A stretch of 60,405 bases of DNA from Sphingomonas bacterium (lineage in GTDB: Bacteria; Pseudomonadota; Alphaproteobacteria; Sphingomonadales; Sphingomonadaceae), in NCBI RefSeq assembly GCF_028292965.1, contig NZ_JAQGLG010000117.1, positions 1 through 60,405 of the forward strand, written 5' to 3'. Every line of letters begins with the position of its first letter. The stretch's first letter is position 1. The translations under genes were made by a program, and so were the position numbers. The notes below the pieces were generated by a model. It saw only the letters and a list, made by a program, of their open reading frames with translations, made no database searches and was not told the origin of the DNA. Of the stretch, positions 45,698-54,435 are shown one piece after another.

Positions 45698-46587
45698 GTA
45701 TCGAGACCTTCATGCCCGCGCCGGTCCGCCAGGGACTGCACCGATATGTCGAGAAGAATCCTCGACAAGGCGGCCGGCTGCGACAGGAAGGGCGAATGGC
45801 TGCTTTCCATTGTGTGCGTGATCGTCGTGCCGCCGATCGTGCCGTCAACAGCTGCAATCATGTAATCCTGACCGGTCAACGGAACCGCACAATCCTGCAT
45901 GGTGCGGATGTAATGACGCGGCACGGAGCCGAACCTGCCAGGCGTGATTTCGGATGGCGCCAGGGCACCGCCGTTCGGTTCGTCGCTGTGCAACTGCGAA
46001 GCCGCCTGGGCAAAGTCGGCTTCGGTCACGTCCGCATAAAAGGATGCTTTCAGCAGCGACCTGTAAGCCTCGTCGGCGGGTCCAGGGTTGATCCTGGTCG
46101 CGCCGATCGCGGCGGGGTCCCCCACGAACAATCCAGGCGACAGCGCCGAGGACATGGCTTCATGGGGAAGCATGTCGAGCAGCGACAACCCGTTCGGCAC
46201 CATGAACCCGGCAATATAGACCAGCGCGTCAAGCAGTTCGGGAATTTGCTCGGCGACCGCCGAGATCGTCATCCCGCCGGCCGAGTGCCCGACCAGGATG
46301 ACGGTTCCGCCAAGCGACGCGGCTTCTTTCACCAGCGCGACAACCGCTTGCGTCCGCTCATCCTGCGTGACGCCGGCAACCGGTGACGGCTCGGCGGCGA
46401 ATGCGGCAAGGTCGAACGGACGGGTACCGAGCGACTTCGGCGCTATCGTCTTTGCCCCTGCACCCGGAAGATCGAGCGTCAGCACCCTATGGCCTTCGGC
46501 TTCGAGTAGCGGCGTCACCTTGTCCCAGGCCGATTGGTTGTGCCAACCGCCATGGACGAGGACATAGACTGCTTTGGGTGTCGACAT
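45694..46587 (-). CDS. Alpha/beta hydrolase
   Basis: 297 residues. YVLVHGGWHNQSAWDKV opens the fold, VGHSAGG is the serine nucleophile elbow, and SSHSPFLSQP provides the C-terminal histidine. The HGGWH and GHSPF pattern is that of salicylate/methyl-ester-esterase-like (MES/EstC) hydrolases. It sits between EthD and the ECF sigma gene, overlapping the sigma gene by 4 bp. ECF41-type sigma operons often carry a small oxidoreductase or hydrolase; its substrate is unknown. Confidence 0.86.
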   Translation of the reverse strand: MSTPKAVYVLVHGGWHNQSAWDKVTPLLEAEGHRVLTLDLPGAGAKTIAPKSLGTRPFDLAAFAAEPSPVAGVTQDERTQAVVALVKEAASLGGTVILVGHSAGGMTISAVAEQIPELLDALVYIAGFMVPNGLSLLDMLPHEAMSSALSPGLFVGDPAAIGATRINPGPADEAYRSLLKASFYADVTEADFAQAASQLHSDEPNGGALAPSEITPGRFGSVPRHYIRTMQDCAVPLTGQDYMIAAVDGTIGGTTITHTMESSHSPFLSQPAALSRILLDISVQSLADRRGHEGLDT

Positions 46588-46652
46588 CGTCGATCCTTTT
46601 TCGTTCGGTTTACGTGTTTTGTGGCGGGCACAGAAGGCCGCCGCGGATCGGC

Positions 46653-46967
46653 TCAGACTTCCCTTGTGTCGAAAACGAAGATTTGCACGCCCGTATCATC
46701 AGCGGCGTAGAGCTGGCGATCCGCCGCTGTCGCTCTGCCTTCCGGGCTGGCGAACGCCTTTTCCATCGCCTCGAGATCATCAAAGTACACGGTCCCGATC
46801 AGATAGACATCGCTGGGCCCGGCCAACACCGACACAGGCCCGGCGCTGACCTCGTATTTCCTGACACCCGGCATCGTCTTGGCCAGCGGGATGTGCGTCC
46901 CGAAATAATGTTTTTCGAACGCATCGACGTCAGCAGGCTTTTTGTAGATGGCGACCAGCGCAGCCAT
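46653..46967 (-). CDS. EthD family protein
   Basis: 104 residues starting at MAALVAIYKKP with an AAGGAGAG ribosome site. EthD/dimeric alpha-beta barrel fold: FEKHYFGTHIPLAKTMPG, YLIGTVYFDDLEAMEKAFASPEG. Such proteins assist monooxygenation or degrade small ethers/quinones; no specific role is clear. First gene of the EthD, hydrolase, ECF sigma operon, 65 bp before the hydrolase. Confidence 0.83.
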   Translation of the reverse strand: MAALVAIYKKPADVDAFEKHYFGTHIPLAKTMPGVRKYEVSAGPVSVLAGPSDVYLIGTVYFDDLEAMEKAFASPEGRATAADRQLYAADDTGVQIFVFDTREV

Positions 46968-47149
46968 GGCGGCTCTCCTTTTCGTTACGGACGCACAAGG
47001 ACGAAATGGCGGCAGAAACGGATCGCAGGTTTGGAAAAGTTTTTGAAAACGCAGCCGAGCGGGGCCTTCCCGTACAGCGCGATATCCCCAGACACAGTGC
47101 GGGTCTGCTCGCCATGCGACGTCTCTCAAACGGGGCATGGGGGATCGGC

Positions 47150-48304
47150 GTGGCGACGACATGGAATGATATTGCCGGCGCACCGCGCGCCGCGCGCAAG
47201 ATCCGCCTGCCCTCGCTCGACAAGGTGATGCGTTACGCCGCACCGGCGATCTCGCTTATCGTGCTCGGCGCCGCGATCCTCGCGCTGCGCATGCTCGATC
47301 TACCTGCGGTGCTGGCCATGGTACCGCGCAACCCGCTCTTCTGGCTGGTCTTCGCCGCCGTCTATATCGCGCCGGTCGCCGCCGATTATCTGATCTACCG
47401 CCGCATCTGGCGCCTGCCGCTCGCGGGCCTCGTGCCGCTGGCGCGCAAGCAGATCGGCAACGAGCTGGTGATGGGCTATTTCGGCGACGCCTATCTCTAC
47501 ACCTGGGCGCACAAGCATGGCTTCGCCGGCAAAGACGGGCTGCGCATCGTCAAGGATGTGGCGATCATGTCGGCGGTGGCGAGCAACGTCACGACGATGA
47601 CCGCCGCCGCGCTGGCGCTGCCCTATCTCGGCCTCCTCGCGCTGCACATTCCCGCCTGGACCGCCGCCGCCGCGATCGCGCTGGTCATCACGCCGCCGCT
47701 GGTCGCGCTGATCTTCTCGCGCAAGCTGTTCACCTTGCCGCCGGTGTTGCTGCGCTGGGCGCTCGGCGTGCATTTCGGGCGCGCGCTGGCCAGCTGCACG
47801 CTGACCGCACTGCTGTGGCACCTCGCGCTGCCGGCGGTCGCGCTGAAATGGTGGCTGCTGTTCGCCGCGCTGAAGCTGATCCTGTCGCGCCTGCCCAATG
47901 TGTCGAGCAAGGACATGCTGCTCGCCGGCTTGGCCATCGTCCTGCTCGGCCGCCACGCTGACGTCGCGACCTTGCTGACCATGATCGCGACCGTCACCGT
48001 CACGGCGCATGTCGCGGTCAGCCTGGCCTTGTCTGGCCGCGAACTGCTCACCGGTATTGCCGCCCGCCTGCGTCGCGCGCCGGCGCGCGTGCTACCCGAC
48101 CAGCGACTTGAGCGGCACCGCCGGATCGGCCAGCGCTTCGCGCGGCGGCGCCACGCGACCCGTCACCAGGGCCCGCCCCTGAGCGTAATCGCGCACCATG
48201 TTGACGCAATCCAGCGCGATCACCGTCCCATGCTTGAGATAGACAATGGAGAAACCCGCCCGGTCGATCTCGCCGCGAACGATGAGTTCGTCATAGCCGC
48301 GTGA
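47150..48304 (+). CDS. Multi-pass inner-membrane protein
   Basis: About 384 residues from GTG 47150, which has GGGGGAT 5 nt upstream; ATG 47114 is also in frame. About eight hydrophobic segments lie within the first 320 residues, and AYLYTWAHKHGF is a conspicuous polar loop. No family is recognised; the fold could be a flippase or LPS-related protein. The last 71 codons, basic and low in hydrophobic residues, overlap the convergent flavoprotein gene by 213 bp, so the true C-terminus may be shorter. Confidence 0.6.
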   Translation: MATTWNDIAGAPRAARKIRLPSLDKVMRYAAPAISLIVLGAAILALRMLDLPAVLAMVPRNPLFWLVFAAVYIAPVAADYLIYRRIWRLPLAGLVPLARKQIGNELVMGYFGDAYLYTWAHKHGFAGKDGLRIVKDVAIMSAVASNVTTMTAAALALPYLGLLALHIPAWTAAAAIALVITPPLVALIFSRKLFTLPPVLLRWALGVHFGRALASCTLTALLWHLALPAVALKWWLLFAALKLILSRLPNVSSKDMLLAGLAIVLLGRHADVATLLTMIATVTVTAHVAVSLALSGRELLTGIAARLRRAPARVLPDQRLERHRRIGQRFARRRHATRHQGPPLSVIAHHVDAIQRDHRPMLEIDNGETRPVDLAANDEFVIAA

Positions 48305-49327
48305 CAGGCCGACGGTCTGCAGCTTGAGGTCATATTGGTTCGACCAGAACCACGGCACCGCCGCATAGGGTGACGGGTTGCCGAGGATCGCCTGGGTCGC
48401 GGTCTTGGCCTGGTCATTGGCGTTCTGCACCGACTCCAGTCGGATCCACTCGCCCTCCGCATAAACGCTGCGATGCTCGGCACAGTCGCCGATGGCATAG
48501 ATATCGGCCAGGCTGGTCTTGCAATTCTCATCCACGCGCACGCCATTGCCGAACGCCGCGCCGGCATCGACCAGAGGCCCGACCGCCGGCACGATGCCGA
48601 TGCCGACGATCACCATCTGCGCGGGCAGGATCGTACCATCGACCAGTTCGACACCGGTGACGTGGCGGTTCTCGCCGGTCAGCGCGGCGACGCCGGTGCC
48701 GAGCCGGATGTCGACGCCGTGCGCGCGGTGCTCGGCCTCGTAGAAGCGCGACAGCGGCTCGCCGGCGACGCGCCCCAGCACGCGGTCGAGGGCCTCGACC
48801 ACCGTCACCGACTTGCCGAACTTGCTGAGTGCCGAGGCGGCTTCGAGCCCGATATACCCCCCGCCGATCACCACCGCCTCGCGCACGTTCGGCATTTCGG
48901 CGATCATGCGGTCGGCATCGGCCTTGTTGCGTACGGTGTGCACCCCCGACAGATCATGCCCCGTGCAGGAGATGTTGCGCGGGCTGCCGCCGGTCGCCCA
49001 GAGCAACGTGCCATAGCCGATGCGCGACCCATCGGCGCAGGTCACGAAATGCCCTTCGACATCGACCGCCGTCACCGCCTTGCCGAGCAGCATCGTGATG
49101 CCGCGTTCGGCCCACATCGCGGCGGGACGCAACAGCATGCGCTCGAACGGCTTCTCGCCGGCGAGATATTCCTTCGACAGCGGCGGGCGGTCGTAGGGCA
49201 GCTCGGGTTCTTCGCCGAGGATCGCGATCGATCCGGTGAAGCCGCCCTGCACCAGCGCCAGCGCCGCCTGCGCGCCGCCATGGCCACCGCCGACGATCAG
49301 CATGTCGTACCGCGTGTGGTCGCTCAT
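48092..49327 (-). CDS. NAD(P)H:ferredoxin reductase-type flavoprotein
   Basis: 411 residues. FAD motif GGGHGGAQAA (13-22), ELPYDRPPLSKEYL, NAD motif VIGGGYIGLEAA, IYAIGDCAEH and a C-terminal reductase domain (VPWFWSNQYDLKLQTVG) are those of ferredoxin reductases that serve Rieske or P450 monooxygenases. It transfers electrons from NADH to a ferredoxin. No ferredoxin or oxygenase lies next to it, so its partner is elsewhere. The 3' end overlaps the convergent membrane protein by 213 bp. Confidence 0.9.
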   Translation of the reverse strand: MSDHTRYDMLIVGGGHGGAQAALALVQGGFTGSIAILGEEPELPYDRPPLSKEYLAGEKPFERMLLRPAAMWAERGITMLLGKAVTAVDVEGHFVTCADGSRIGYGTLLWATGGSPRNISCTGHDLSGVHTVRNKADADRMIAEMPNVREAVVIGGGYIGLEAASALSKFGKSVTVVEALDRVLGRVAGEPLSRFYEAEHRAHGVDIRLGTGVAALTGENRHVTGVELVDGTILPAQMVIVGIGIVPAVGPLVDAGAAFGNGVRVDENCKTSLADIYAIGDCAEHRSVYAEGEWIRLESVQNANDQAKTATQAILGNPSPYAAVPWFWSNQYDLKLQTVGLSRGYDELIVRGEIDRAGFSIVYLKHGTVIALDCVNMVRDYAQGRALVTGRVAPPREALADPAVPLKSLVG

Positions 49328-49454
49328 CGTGCCGCCCTCTCGCTTCTGCCGCTGCCGCTACGGCAACCTTCGGCCGGCCGATAGCCCAGCGCGGCGCGGC
49401 GCGGCAATCAGCTTCGCCATGGGCGGCGGCAAAAGATACTATCGAAGCGTTCTG

Positions 49455-50783
49455 TCACATCGTCCCCGCCCGGGCCCGCGCACCGAGATGGCGCGCGCTT
49501 GGCTTGAGCGTGCGGGCGAAGGTCTCGCGGTCGACCGAGACCAGTCCGAAATGCTGGCCATAGCCGCTGCTCCATTCGAAATTGTCGAGCAGCGACCAGT
49601 AGATATAGCTCTTCACATCGATCCCGTCGGCGATGCATCGGGCGACTTCGGCGATCGTCTCGTCGATCCACGCCGCGCGCCGCGCGTCATTGTCGGTCGC
49701 GATGCCGGTCTCGGTGACGTAGATCGGCTTGTTCGTCTTCTGCGCTGCGAGACGGATGGTATGGCCGAGCGCGGGCGGATAATATTCATAGCCGGCCGCC
49801 GTCATCTCGGTGCCCGGTATGGCGGGTGCCTGGCCCTTCGCATCGAAGCGCACCCGCGTATAGGTCTGCACCCCGACGAAATCGCTGGCGTTCACCGCAT
49901 CCCACCAGCCGCCATAGATCATCTTCTCGATCATCGGCGCCAGGCTGTGCTCGCCGACCGCCTCGATCTGCTGGGTCGACAGGGTCACCCCGACCGGAAA
50001 GTCGCCGGGCCCGGCCTTGATCGCGTCATAGCCTTTGGCATGGGCGGCGCGCAGTTGCGGGTCGATCCGGTCGGCATCGGCGTAGAGCAATGACGAGAAG
50101 GCCGGAGCATTGGTCGCTGTCGCGGCGGCGGCGATCATGCGCCTGCGGCTGGCGGTATATTCGGCGCTCGCGCCCATGCGCAGCAGCTTGGCGAGCAGGT
50201 GGATATTGGCCTCGTTGAAGGTCGAGGCCATGCCGATCAGCGACCCGAGCGACCGCGTCGCGCGCGCGCAGAAGCGCGCGAACAATTCGGGGCTGTCGGG
50301 GGCCTCCCACCCGCCACGCATCGCGAACCAGCGCGGCACGGTGAAATGGTTGAAGGTGACGATCGGCAGCAGCCCGCGCTTGCGGCACGCCTCCAGCACC
50401 TTCACATAATGGTCGAGCTCGGCCTGCGAAAAGACGCCCGGCTCGGGCTCGATCCGCGCCCATTCGATACCGAAGCGATAGCAGTTGAGGCCCAGCGCGT
50501 GGGCGATATCGAGATCCTGCTCATAGCGGTGATAGCTGTCGCAGGCGTCGCCCGAACGGTCCTTGTAGACCGTGCCCGGCAGGTTCTCGAGCAACCACGA
50601 ATCCGAGTTGACGTCGTTGCCCTCGCTCTGATGCGCCGAGATCGCTGTGCCCCACAGAAACCCCTTGGGGAAATGTCGCCGCGCCGCGCCGCTCGCCAGG
50701 GCCGGATGGACCAGCGCGCCGGCCGCGATCGCCGCCCCGCCCGCCAGCGCCGTTCGGCGCGAGAACCCGTCCAATATCGTCAT
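49455..50783 (-). CDS. GH1 beta-glucosidase with Tat signal
   Basis: 442 residues starting MTILDGFSRRTALAGG. The SRRTALAG stretch and following hydrophobic region to ALASG are a twin-arginine signal, so the enzyme is exported folded. The GH1 barrel shows HQSEGND, FGIEWARIEP, the acid/base Glu in TFNEANIH, and the nucleophile in VTETGIA (VTETG in place of ITENG). Last gene in the operon with the esterase and divergent from the TBDR at 52090-54321. It likely hydrolyses plant-derived beta-glucosides after uptake. Confidence 0.88.
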   Translation of the reverse strand: MTILDGFSRRTALAGGAAIAAGALVHPALASGAARRHFPKGFLWGTAISAHQSEGNDVNSDSWLLENLPGTVYKDRSGDACDSYHRYEQDLDIAHALGLNCYRFGIEWARIEPEPGVFSQAELDHYVKVLEACRKRGLLPIVTFNHFTVPRWFAMRGGWEAPDSPELFARFCARATRSLGSLIGMASTFNEANIHLLAKLLRMGASAEYTASRRRMIAAAATATNAPAFSSLLYADADRIDPQLRAAHAKGYDAIKAGPGDFPVGVTLSTQQIEAVGEHSLAPMIEKMIYGGWWDAVNASDFVGVQTYTRVRFDAKGQAPAIPGTEMTAAGYEYYPPALGHTIRLAAQKTNKPIYVTETGIATDNDARRAAWIDETIAEVARCIADGIDVKSYIYWSLLDNFEWSSGYGQHFGLVSVDRETFARTLKPSARHLGARARAGTM

Positions 50784-50853
50784 GCCCGCTCCTTGTTGGC
50801 GAATTATGTCAGGGGTCCATGCCGGGCGCGCGCAAGCGCCCGGCATCCCCTTT

Positions 50854-51807
50854 TCAGAGGTTGAAGACATTGTCCCAGATATAGGGTGCGACGTCGATCG
50901 GCGGGACATAGCTGCCGTCATAACCGAGCCCGACATAATTGGCGTAGAGCACATGCTTGCCGCCGGTCACCGTGACCAGCCCCTCGCGCACGCCGCCAAG
51001 GCAGTTGATATAAACCTCGGAACGCACCTGGTCGTTGATCTGGGTGGCGGCAAGGTCGCTCGTGCAACCACCGATCACCTTCCATGCGGCGAAACTCTCC
51101 CGCGCGCCCTGCACACCGAGCGGTATGCCGGCGAGATCGTTGGGCAGGCCCGCAAGCGGTGGCGTGCTGCCATAATAACCGATCGTCGCATCGGCCGTCG
51201 CGGCGATCTCGGTCAGGCCGATCGGCCTGGCCGGGTGGCAGTTGCTGGTGTTGAGCGGGAACGACACCGAGGCGGCGGCGCGGACCAGGTCGGCCGCCTC
51301 GCACGCCATGCGCTGCGCCATGCCGCCGCCATTGGAGATGCCGGTGACGAACACGCGGTCGGCGTCGATATTGGCGCGACCCTTCATCGCCACGATCACC
51401 TGGCGCAGGAAGCCGATATCGTCGATATTCGCGGCATTGGCCCCGGCGCAGCAGCCATAGGCGTTCCAGCTGAGCCCGATGCCGTCGGGCCATACCGCGA
51501 TGAAACCGCGCTGGTCGGATTGCTGGAGCTGGCCGGAATATTTGCGCTCGTCGGCAGCGTAGCTGGTGAAGCCATGGATATCGAGCAGCAACGGCACCGC
51601 CGTCTGGCCGGTATAGCTGGCTGGCACATGGACGAGATAATAACGCGGTATCAGGCCGGAGATGGTGGCGATGGTGTAGTCACCGGGCGCAAGGCAATTA
51701 TAGTTGCACTGCGCGGCCTGGGCCGGCGCGGGGCAGATCAGGGCGGCGAACAGCAGCCCCACCCCTGCTGACAGATGGCGGATGAAGCGCGACAGATTGG
51801 CTTTCAT
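50854..51807 (-). CDS. Secreted PHB-depolymerase/feruloyl-esterase-like esterase
   Basis: 317 residues with a signal peptide (GVGLLFAALICPAPAQAAQ). LpqC/PHB depolymerase-like alpha/beta fold: LLLDIHGFTSYA, GWPDGIGLSWNAYGCC-type block (VWPDGIGLSWNAYGCC), nucleophile elbow GISNGGGMA and C-terminal GGKHVLY histidine. Such enzymes hydrolyse ester-linked phenolic or acyl groups on glycans or short PHB-like esters. It is 70 bp upstream of GH1 on the same strand and divergent from the TBDR, which suggests breakdown of an acylated glucoside. Confidence 0.85.
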   Translation of the reverse strand: MKANLSRFIRHLSAGVGLLFAALICPAPAQAAQCNYNCLAPGDYTIATISGLIPRYYLVHVPASYTGQTAVPLLLDIHGFTSYAADERKYSGQLQQSDQRGFIAVWPDGIGLSWNAYGCCAGANAANIDDIGFLRQVIVAMKGRANIDADRVFVTGISNGGGMAQRMACEAADLVRAAASVSFPLNTSNCHPARPIGLTEIAATADATIGYYGSTPPLAGLPNDLAGIPLGVQGARESFAAWKVIGGCTSDLAATQINDQVRSEVYINCLGGVREGLVTVTGGKHVLYANYVGLGYDGSYVPPIDVAPYIWDNVFNL

Positions 51808-51939
51808 TTTCCTCTCCTTTGCTCGTGTCGTTTTTATTCGTGGAGAGGTCGGCGCGTCGCGTCGGCAAGGCCTGCGCGCTCTTGCATGGCGCACTTCGCA
51901 TCGCACCGGCAGCGGCTGCGCCCATCCATCACTCTCCCT

Positions 51940-51965
51940 GTTCGACCGGTTGATCCGGTTCGAAC
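51940..51965. promoter_or_regulatory. Inverted repeat in the esterase/TBDR promoter region
   Basis: GTTCGA-CCGG-N5-CCGG-T-TCGAAC: arms 51940-51945 and 51960-51965 are perfect, with CCGG pairing inside. It could be an additional operator or a leader hairpin of the esterase mRNA; a role is not established. Confidence 0.45.
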
Positions 51966-51991
51966 AAATGCCGCCATATCAGTCTGTGATT

Positions 51992-52017
51992 ATCTTCACT
52001 AGTGAATTAATGAAGAT
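51992..52017. promoter_or_regulatory. Nested palindrome, probable TetR operator
   Basis: TTCACTAGTGAA (51995-52006) is a perfect 12-bp palindrome. It lies inside a wider ATCTTCA ... TGAAGAT repeat (51992-51998 and 52011-52017). On the esterase strand a GATAAT (complement of 51989-51994) could serve as -10, so the palindrome would sit between -35 and -10. The TetR gene after the TBDR is the candidate binder. Confidence 0.6.
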
Positions 52018-52089
52018 TGACGCGCCGCGACAATTCTGTATTTCCGGCATCGACGCACCCCAGAGTGCGCGAGCGAGGGAGAGGTTTTC

Positions 52090-54321
52090 ATGAAGGCAAG
52101 TTTTTGGTTGTCCGCGTCGGCCATCGCGTTGATGAGCACCGCCGCACAGGCGCAGACCACACCGGGCGCCACCACGGACCCCACCGCCGCCGCCCAGGCC
52201 GATGCCACGATTTCGACCGACGTCGTCGTCACCGCGGAGCGTCGCTCGACCGGCCTGCAGCGCACCGCCGTCGCCGCCACCGTGCTGACCGGTGAGGACC
52301 TGACCCGCAAGAGCATCCTGTCGGTCGAGCAGTTGCAGTTCGCGACGCCGTCGCTGACCGTCAACACCTCGGGCCAGGCCAACAGCTTCAACATCCGCGG
52401 TATCGGCAAGACCGAGATCACCAGTTCGATCGGCGTCGGCGTCGTCACCTATCGTGACGGCGTGGCGACCTTCCCCGGCTATTTCCAGACCGAACCCTAT
52501 TACGATATCGCCTCGGTCGAGGTGCTGCGCGGCCCGCAGGGCACCTTCGCCGGCGGCAATGCGACCGGCGGCGCGGTGTTCATCACCGAGACCAACCCGT
52601 CGACCGACAAGGTCAAGGGCTATGCCCTCGCACAGTATGGCAATTACAACGACGTAAAGCTCCAGGGCGCGGTCAACCTGCCGCTCGGCGACACGCTGGC
52701 GATCCGCATCGCCGGCAATTACGAGGCCCGCGACACCTTCTTCAAGGTCTCGGGGCCGTGGACCGGCAACCCGGGCAACCTCAATGCGATCAACGGCCGC
52801 ATCAGCCTGTTGTGGCAGCCGGATTCGCACCTGCGCGTGCTGATCAAGGGCGATTACAACAAGGTCAATTATGGCGGCTTCCCCGCCACCCCGGCCTATT
52901 CCGTCGTCGGTGGCGCCTATGTCGCCAACACCTCCGATCCGTTCGTCGTCACCAGCAACGCACCGATGTATGGCCAGGACGAGTTCGCCCGCATCTCGGC
53001 GAACATCAGCTATACCTTCGACGGCGGCCTGACGATCCGCTCGATCTCCGGCTATCAGCGCGGCACGACGCAGGAGCTGCTCGATACCGACGGCACCGCG
53101 ACGGGAAATCCGGGCGTCAGCGCCGGCAACGACACCTTCCAGGATTTCGCCCACGAATATATCTGGTCGCAGGAAGTGAATGTGGTGTCGCCCGACAGCG
53201 GCCCGTTCACCTGGCTGATCGGCGGTTACGTGCAGCGCGACAGCTACACCTTCCCGGAAGGCAACGGTTATGTCGCGCTGACGCCGAACAGCCTGCTCAC
53301 CTCGCTGCGTATCGTCGGCACCAACCCGCACACCGCCACCGCGCTGTTCGGCCAGGTCGGCTACAAGCTGACCGACGCGCTGCAGATCACCGTCGGCGGG
53401 CGCTGGTCGCGCACCACGTCGCGCAACGATGCGCTCTATCCGGTCACGCTGCCGGCGCTCGGCATCAACACGACGCTGACCCAGCATGACTTCGCCGCCA
53501 ACAAGAAGGTCGACGGCAAGGTCGCGCTGAACTGGACGATCGACAGCCACAATTTCGTCTATGCGTTCGTCGCCACCGGCTCGAAGGCGGGCGGCCTCAA
53601 CGGCACCAACCTGTTCGGCATCACGCCGCGCGCGTTCGAGCCGGAGCAGGTCACCGATTACGAGCTGGGCTGGAAGGGCACGTTGATGAACGGCCATCTG
53701 CGCACCCAGCTCGGCGCCTATTATAACCGCTACAAGAACTTCCAGGTCTCGATCGTCGATCCGACCACGCCCAACTTCAACTCGATCTTCAACGTGTCCG
53801 ACGCGACCAAGCTGTACGGCGTGGAAGCATCGGCCCAGGGTTCGTTCGGCGACTTCCAGTTCGATGCCTCGGTGTCGCTGTCGCATTCCGAAGTCGGCAA
53901 TTTCTACGCCTTCGACCCGCGCCTCGCGCACAGCGGCGCCTGCGATGCGGCTAGCGGCCCGGCCACGTCGAGCTGCGTCGCGCTGGGCGGGCGCCGCCAG
54001 ACCTATTCGCCGCAATTCACGCTCTCGGGCGGGCTGCAATATGCCATCCAGCTCGGCGATCACATGACGCTAACCCCGCGGGTCGACTATGCGCATATCT
54101 CGGCGGTGTGGGGCACGCTGTTCGAGAACGCGGCGCTCGGCGACTATCTGGGCGAACGCAACATCATCAATGCCCAGCTGACGCTGACCAGGGGCGCCTG
54201 GGCGATCGGCGGCTATGCCACCAACCTGACCAACCAGCAGTATATCGGCTCGCTCAACGGCAATCGCCGCCTGCCGGGCCTGCCGCGCCAATATGGCGTG
54301 CGCGTCAGTACGAAGTTCTGA
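52090..54321 (+). CDS. TonB-dependent receptor
   Basis: 743 residues: signal peptide ending AQAQT, TonB-box-like DVVVTAERR (about 46-54), plug with SVEQLQFATPSLTVNTSGQ, FNIRGIGKTE and VEVLRGPQGTFAGGNATGGAVF, barrel ending STKF. It is a typical sphingomonad receptor for small organic molecules rather than the long glycan-type. GAGAGG precedes the ATG. It is divergent from the esterase/GH1 operon and followed by a TetR regulator. The three enzymes together point to uptake and cleavage of an acylated aryl or terpenoid beta-glucoside. Confidence 0.9.
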   Translation: MKASFWLSASAIALMSTAAQAQTTPGATTDPTAAAQADATISTDVVVTAERRSTGLQRTAVAATVLTGEDLTRKSILSVEQLQFATPSLTVNTSGQANSFNIRGIGKTEITSSIGVGVVTYRDGVATFPGYFQTEPYYDIASVEVLRGPQGTFAGGNATGGAVFITETNPSTDKVKGYALAQYGNYNDVKLQGAVNLPLGDTLAIRIAGNYEARDTFFKVSGPWTGNPGNLNAINGRISLLWQPDSHLRVLIKGDYNKVNYGGFPATPAYSVVGGAYVANTSDPFVVTSNAPMYGQDEFARISANISYTFDGGLTIRSISGYQRGTTQELLDTDGTATGNPGVSAGNDTFQDFAHEYIWSQEVNVVSPDSGPFTWLIGGYVQRDSYTFPEGNGYVALTPNSLLTSLRIVGTNPHTATALFGQVGYKLTDALQITVGGRWSRTTSRNDALYPVTLPALGINTTLTQHDFAANKKVDGKVALNWTIDSHNFVYAFVATGSKAGGLNGTNLFGITPRAFEPEQVTDYELGWKGTLMNGHLRTQLGAYYNRYKNFQVSIVDPTTPNFNSIFNVSDATKLYGVEASAQGSFGDFQFDASVSLSHSEVGNFYAFDPRLAHSGACDAASGPATSSCVALGGRRQTYSPQFTLSGGLQYAIQLGDHMTLTPRVDYAHISAVWGTLFENAALGDYLGERNIINAQLTLTRGAWAIGGYATNLTNQQYIGSLNGNRRLPGLPRQYGVRVSTKF

Positions 54322-54435
54322 CGCGGCGCTTTCGTTGCGGCGCACGCATTGCACTGGCATCCGTCGCCAAGATCGACAAGATGCATCCGGAAAAATCAGG
54401 GATCGGCGGATGACCTACCGCCGATGGAGACGGGC

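Noticed and set aside
51979..54063. 694-codon open frame on the minus strand
   Set aside because: Antisense to the TBDR at 52090-54321, with the same low-complexity composition.
54378..54390. TGCATCC near the TetR gene
   Set aside because: Only the 7-bp core matches the ATTGCATCCA motif, and the genes belong to a different function.
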